Part shown: positions 7,715 through 9,893 of the stretch, piece by piece
How the letters are laid out: each line of letters begins with the position of its first letter
Numbering within the stretch: the stretch's first letter is position 1
NCBI GenBank assembly: GCA_036500065.1
Contig: DASYCT010000417.1
Span: 1 to 9,893 of the forward strand
Length of the DNA stretch: 9,893 nt
Reading direction: 5' to 3'
Origin: JACMLD01 sp036500065
GTDB taxonomy: Bacteria > Bacteroidota > Bacteroidia > Chitinophagales > Chitinophagaceae
The notes under the pieces: model-generated
What the model saw: the letters and a program-made list of their open reading frames with translations, nothing else
Told to the model about the DNA's origin: nothing
Database searches by the model: none
Made by a program: the position numbers and the translations under genes

Positions 7715-9500
7715 TCAACTGCGCTATTGTATAAGGTGGATTACCTTCAGGTGTTAACCCATCTTTATCAATAAATCGTATTGGATTGTTATAAGCATAA
7801 TTGTAAGGGGACCATCTTCTACTGACATCCGCCAATGGATCAGCCACCATCCATCTAGCAATTTCCGGGTCATACATTCTCGCTCCATAATCCTCCCAAT
7901 CCAGTCCGCTGCCATCATTAAATTCGTGGTTTTGCGATTCCTTCCCGTTGTACTTGTAGCGGTTGTCGGCGTACGTCGAAGCGGTAGCCGCATGGGTACT
8001 TAGTCCCGGTATTTCTAAACCAAAGGCGTAATAGTCAGTTTGTTCAACTACCGGACCTTGCTTGTGGTTTACCACAATATTATCAAAGAACACATCCTGG
8101 TTACTTTCATTACTTACGTACACATACAACCAACCATTCCTTCGCACGACCATATTGGAAGGTCCTATCAACGCTACGCTGGTATCACCGCTGCCAATGG
8201 TGGGCACCTGCACCGCCCCCAGGTGGTTTGTACTGTTTACTTTCGTAAACTCCTCGTCTACTACTATCCAGTTCAGGAAGGCTTTCGGTTTGCCGGGGTC
8301 GTACGTTTGGGTGTTGTCCAAAAAATCCGGTATGATATTACTTACTCCACCACTAATATCATCGGTAGAAATACCCCCGCCATGCGTGGCTCCAGCGCCT
8401 TCCAGGCCGCTGGTTAATAAAGATACTAATTCGTCGGCAATAGGCGACAAGCCAGAAGGTGGGGCCTGTGTGGAGCCTGTATACCAGGCGCGGGTGGCTA
8501 TCGATACCGTATCGCCGGCCATGACTTTAATAATCAGCGAAGGCCCCACCCGATAGTTGCCGGTAGTAGTAATGTCTCCGTTTAGTCGGGCCACCTGGTG
8601 ATTGCTGGTATCGGTATCAAAACCGGACGGTTTGGCATATTGTGTGCTGCTAAGGTTGGTAAACAATTGGTTTTCTTTGGCCGCTGCGGCTGTTTCCTCG
8701 GTGGCTGCATATAGATCGGTTTGCGTTTCAGGGGTAATCACCATCCGTACATTGCCCAAGTGATCCTTCAAAAAATAGTCATAGGCATAGCGCAGGTTAG
8801 AAAGCGAGAAGCCTGCCGTGGTGTCTATTTTTAGCGGGCGCAACCTGCCTTCCTCATGACTGATGAGTTCCAGCGTGTCATTTTTGTACACAAAGGCCCC
8901 GGCGTACTTATAGGTCGTTATTTTGGTAGTGCCGCCCATGGTGTCGGTGACCGTCTTTTGCAGCTTATTACCGGCAGCATCGTAAGTATAAGTGATATAG
9001 CCTTTTCCATAAAAATGAATGGAGTCCTGCAGGTTCAGGTGATTGTAGTGGATGGTATCGACCGATTTATTGAAGTTAGAGGTCATATTGCCATTTTGAT
9101 CGTAGCGATAATCATCAATCCAGCTATCCTGGTCATGGTAGCCCACTGGCGGGTCAGGCCATTGCCAGTCGGTTACTTTCAGCAATTTGTTGCCATCATA
9201 ACTTTGGTAATGTATGTCATCGATGCGGGTCCAGGCCCCGTGAAAGCGCTCCAGCTCCTGTATGTTGCCGTTACGATCATACGCATCGATCATTTCATCG
9301 TACCGCTCGGTAAAATCCCACACCTCTTCACTGTACACATTCAGGTACTTAAACCCGTAATTGGCTTTCTTTAGCCGGTTGGCCTTGTCGTAGGTATATT
9401 CATAGCCGCGCAGGTATTCGTCGTAGCCGCCCTTCCACAAGGCTTCCGATATATTGCCGTTGTACTGCGCCGTGGGTAAATACTTAGCTGCAAAAATCAT
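7668..9500 (-). CDS. RHS/YD-repeat core protein fragment, 5'-truncated and frameshifted at its tip
   Basis: RHS proteins build a beta-barrel shell that encloses a variable C-terminal toxin. Here 610 codons cover only the last part of a shell that is normally well over 1000 residues. YD repeats are visible (YEYTYDKANRL near 33-43, YRYDQNGNMT 131-140, YTYDAAGNKL 171-180). The Bacteroidota hallmark FLKDHLGNVRMVIT lies at 243-256. A long insert typical of Chitinophagaceae follows (GPSLIIKVMAGD, PKAFLNWIVVDEEF, LYVYVSNES, VFFDNIVV), then the core end LDWEDYGARMYDPEIARW and PYNYAYNNPIRFIDKDGL (533-582). About 28 tip residues follow before TAA at 7670-7668, just after the seven-T run. The ATG overlaps the TGA of the gene upstream (ATGA), and a TGA 9 codons upstream closes the frame, so the usual N-terminal half is missing. 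It has no signal peptide of its own, so secretion is unclear. It is likely an orphan or decaying module. Confidence 0.85.
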   Translation of the reverse strand: MIFAAKYLPTAQYNGNISEALWKGGYDEYLRGYEYTYDKANRLKKANYGFKYLNVYSEEVWDFTERYDEMIDAYDRNGNIQELERFHGAWTRIDDIHYQSYDGNKLLKVTDWQWPDPPVGYHDQDSWIDDYRYDQNGNMTSNFNKSVDTIHYNHLNLQDSIHFYGKGYITYTYDAAGNKLQKTVTDTMGGTTKITTYKYAGAFVYKNDTLELISHEEGRLRPLKIDTTAGFSLSNLRYAYDYFLKDHLGNVRMVITPETQTDLYAATEETAAAAKENQLFTNLSSTQYAKPSGFDTDTSNHQVARLNGDITTTGNYRVGPSLIIKVMAGDTVSIATRAWYTGSTQAPPSGLSPIADELVSLLTSGLEGAGATHGGGISTDDISGGVSNIIPDFLDNTQTYDPGKPKAFLNWIVVDEEFTKVNSTNHLGAVQVPTIGSGDTSVALIGPSNMVVRRNGWLYVYVSNESNQDVFFDNIVVNHKQGPVVEQTDYYAFGLEIPGLSTHAATASTYADNRYKYNGKESQNHEFNDGSGLDWEDYGARMYDPEIARWMVADPLADVSRRWSPYNYAYNNPIRFIDKDGLTPEGNPPYTIAQLIEYGSKSTYFFRAIN

Positions 9501-9893
9501 TGAGGTCTGACGAAATTGGCCGTATCATTGACTAGCGTATCCTTTCCTGTACAATTATCATTGTAACGAATTAAATATAGAAACTTCGCGTGTGTTTTAT
9601 TTCGAATATTTAATCCGAAAGCGAATGATTTCATATTGGAAAATACATGATCATCTTTAGCCTGTAACTCTAATTTCGACGTATCGTTTATGATAACCTT
9701 AACACTCTGGAAAGATTTATTCAATGAGAAAAACAATGCCTTAATGATGATGGAATCAGGATTAATCTCACGTATAAAATGTGTCACCAAAGCACCTCCT
9801 TCATGCTTAATTAACTGACCATTTTTATCATATTCATTATTGTAAGAATACGCCAGGGAATCACCAAAGAATTTGTATGATTCAAGTCTCCCT
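9497..9893 (-). CDS. 3' end of an unrecognised AT-rich gene with a YwqK/MORN-like segment
   Basis: The minus-strand frame enters from the right edge and stays open for 131 codons to TGA at 9499-9497; the TTG at 9790 is only an internal codon, because the reading continues upstream to the edge. The first visible residues (GRLESYKFFGDSLAYSYNNE, then YDKNGQLIKHEGG) resemble the short repeats of YwqK/MORN-variant proteins, some of which are annotated as antitoxins. The rest looks like a beta-rich domain (SFQSVKVIINDTSKLELQA, HAKFLYLIRYNDNC). The stop overlaps the start of the RHS fragment by the sequence ATGA, so translation of the two could be coupled. Composition is AT-rich and differs from the RHS core beside it. 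The N-terminus and any signal peptide lie outside. The family guess is weak; it could be a partner of another RHS-like gene further right. Confidence 0.6.
   Translation of the reverse strand, partial: GRLESYKFFGDSLAYSYNNEYDKNGQLIKHEGGALVTHFIREINPDSIIIKALFFSLNKSFQSVKVIINDTSKLELQAKDDHVFSNMKSFAFGLNIRNKTHAKFLYLIRYNDNCTGKDTLVNDTANFVRPQ

Noticed and set aside
8040..9374. Plus-strand open frames opposite the RHS core (125, 164 and 172 codons)
   Set aside because: The opposite strand encodes unmistakable RHS motifs throughout; these are antisense shadows.
9497..9790. A complete 97-residue gene starting at TTG 9790
   Set aside because: The frame continues without a stop to the right edge with protein-like sequence, so the TTG is an internal Leu codon.
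1..9893. CRISPR arrays, tRNA genes, insertion sequences or integrase genes
   Set aside because: No spaced direct repeats, cloverleaf-like segments or transposase/integrase motifs were noticed on either strand.

Overview
The window looks like a chromosomal segment of a Bacteroidota bacterium, most likely of the Chitinophagaceae type. The reasons are a large lipid-anchored alpha-2-macroglobulin beside a pbpC-type penicillin-binding protein, an RHS core carrying the phrases DHLGNVR and PYNYAYNNPIRFID that are typical of this phylum, start codons without a Shine-Dalgarno sequence, and a promoter candidate of the TTG / TAnnTTTG kind. The assignment rests on protein style; no marker gene is present.

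Left half (1-6448): two divergent housekeeping genes. On the minus strand an alpha-2-macroglobulin lipoprotein starts at 3903 and runs off the left edge; 1301 residues are visible, and the thioester region would lie outside. On the plus strand pbpC (4133-6448) is complete, with a transmembrane anchor, a GT51 transglycosylase, a transpeptidase and a C-terminal BiPBP_C-like domain. The 229-bp gap between them holds a perfect 8-bp inverted repeat and promoter-like sequences. The usual view of this pair is periplasmic defence: PBP1C repairs peptidoglycan while the macroglobulin traps invading proteases.

Right half (6449-9893): an accessory region read on the minus strand, with AT-rich flanks around a more GC-rich RHS core. 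From right to left it holds: (i) the 3' end of an AT-rich gene entering from the right edge, with a YwqK/MORN-like start; (ii) an RHS core fragment of 610 codons whose ATG overlaps the stop of that gene (ATGA); (iii) an AT-rich toxin-like tip, put out of frame by a run of seven T and then cut by an in-frame TAG, after which 74 more codons stay open; (iv) a small secreted protein of 143 residues in the position where an immunity protein would be expected. I read this as an orphan or rearranged RHS core-plus-tip module with a decaying toxin tip of a family I do not recognise (it carries HELTNR), followed by its candidate partner.

No tRNA, rRNA, CRISPR array, transposase or integrase was seen.
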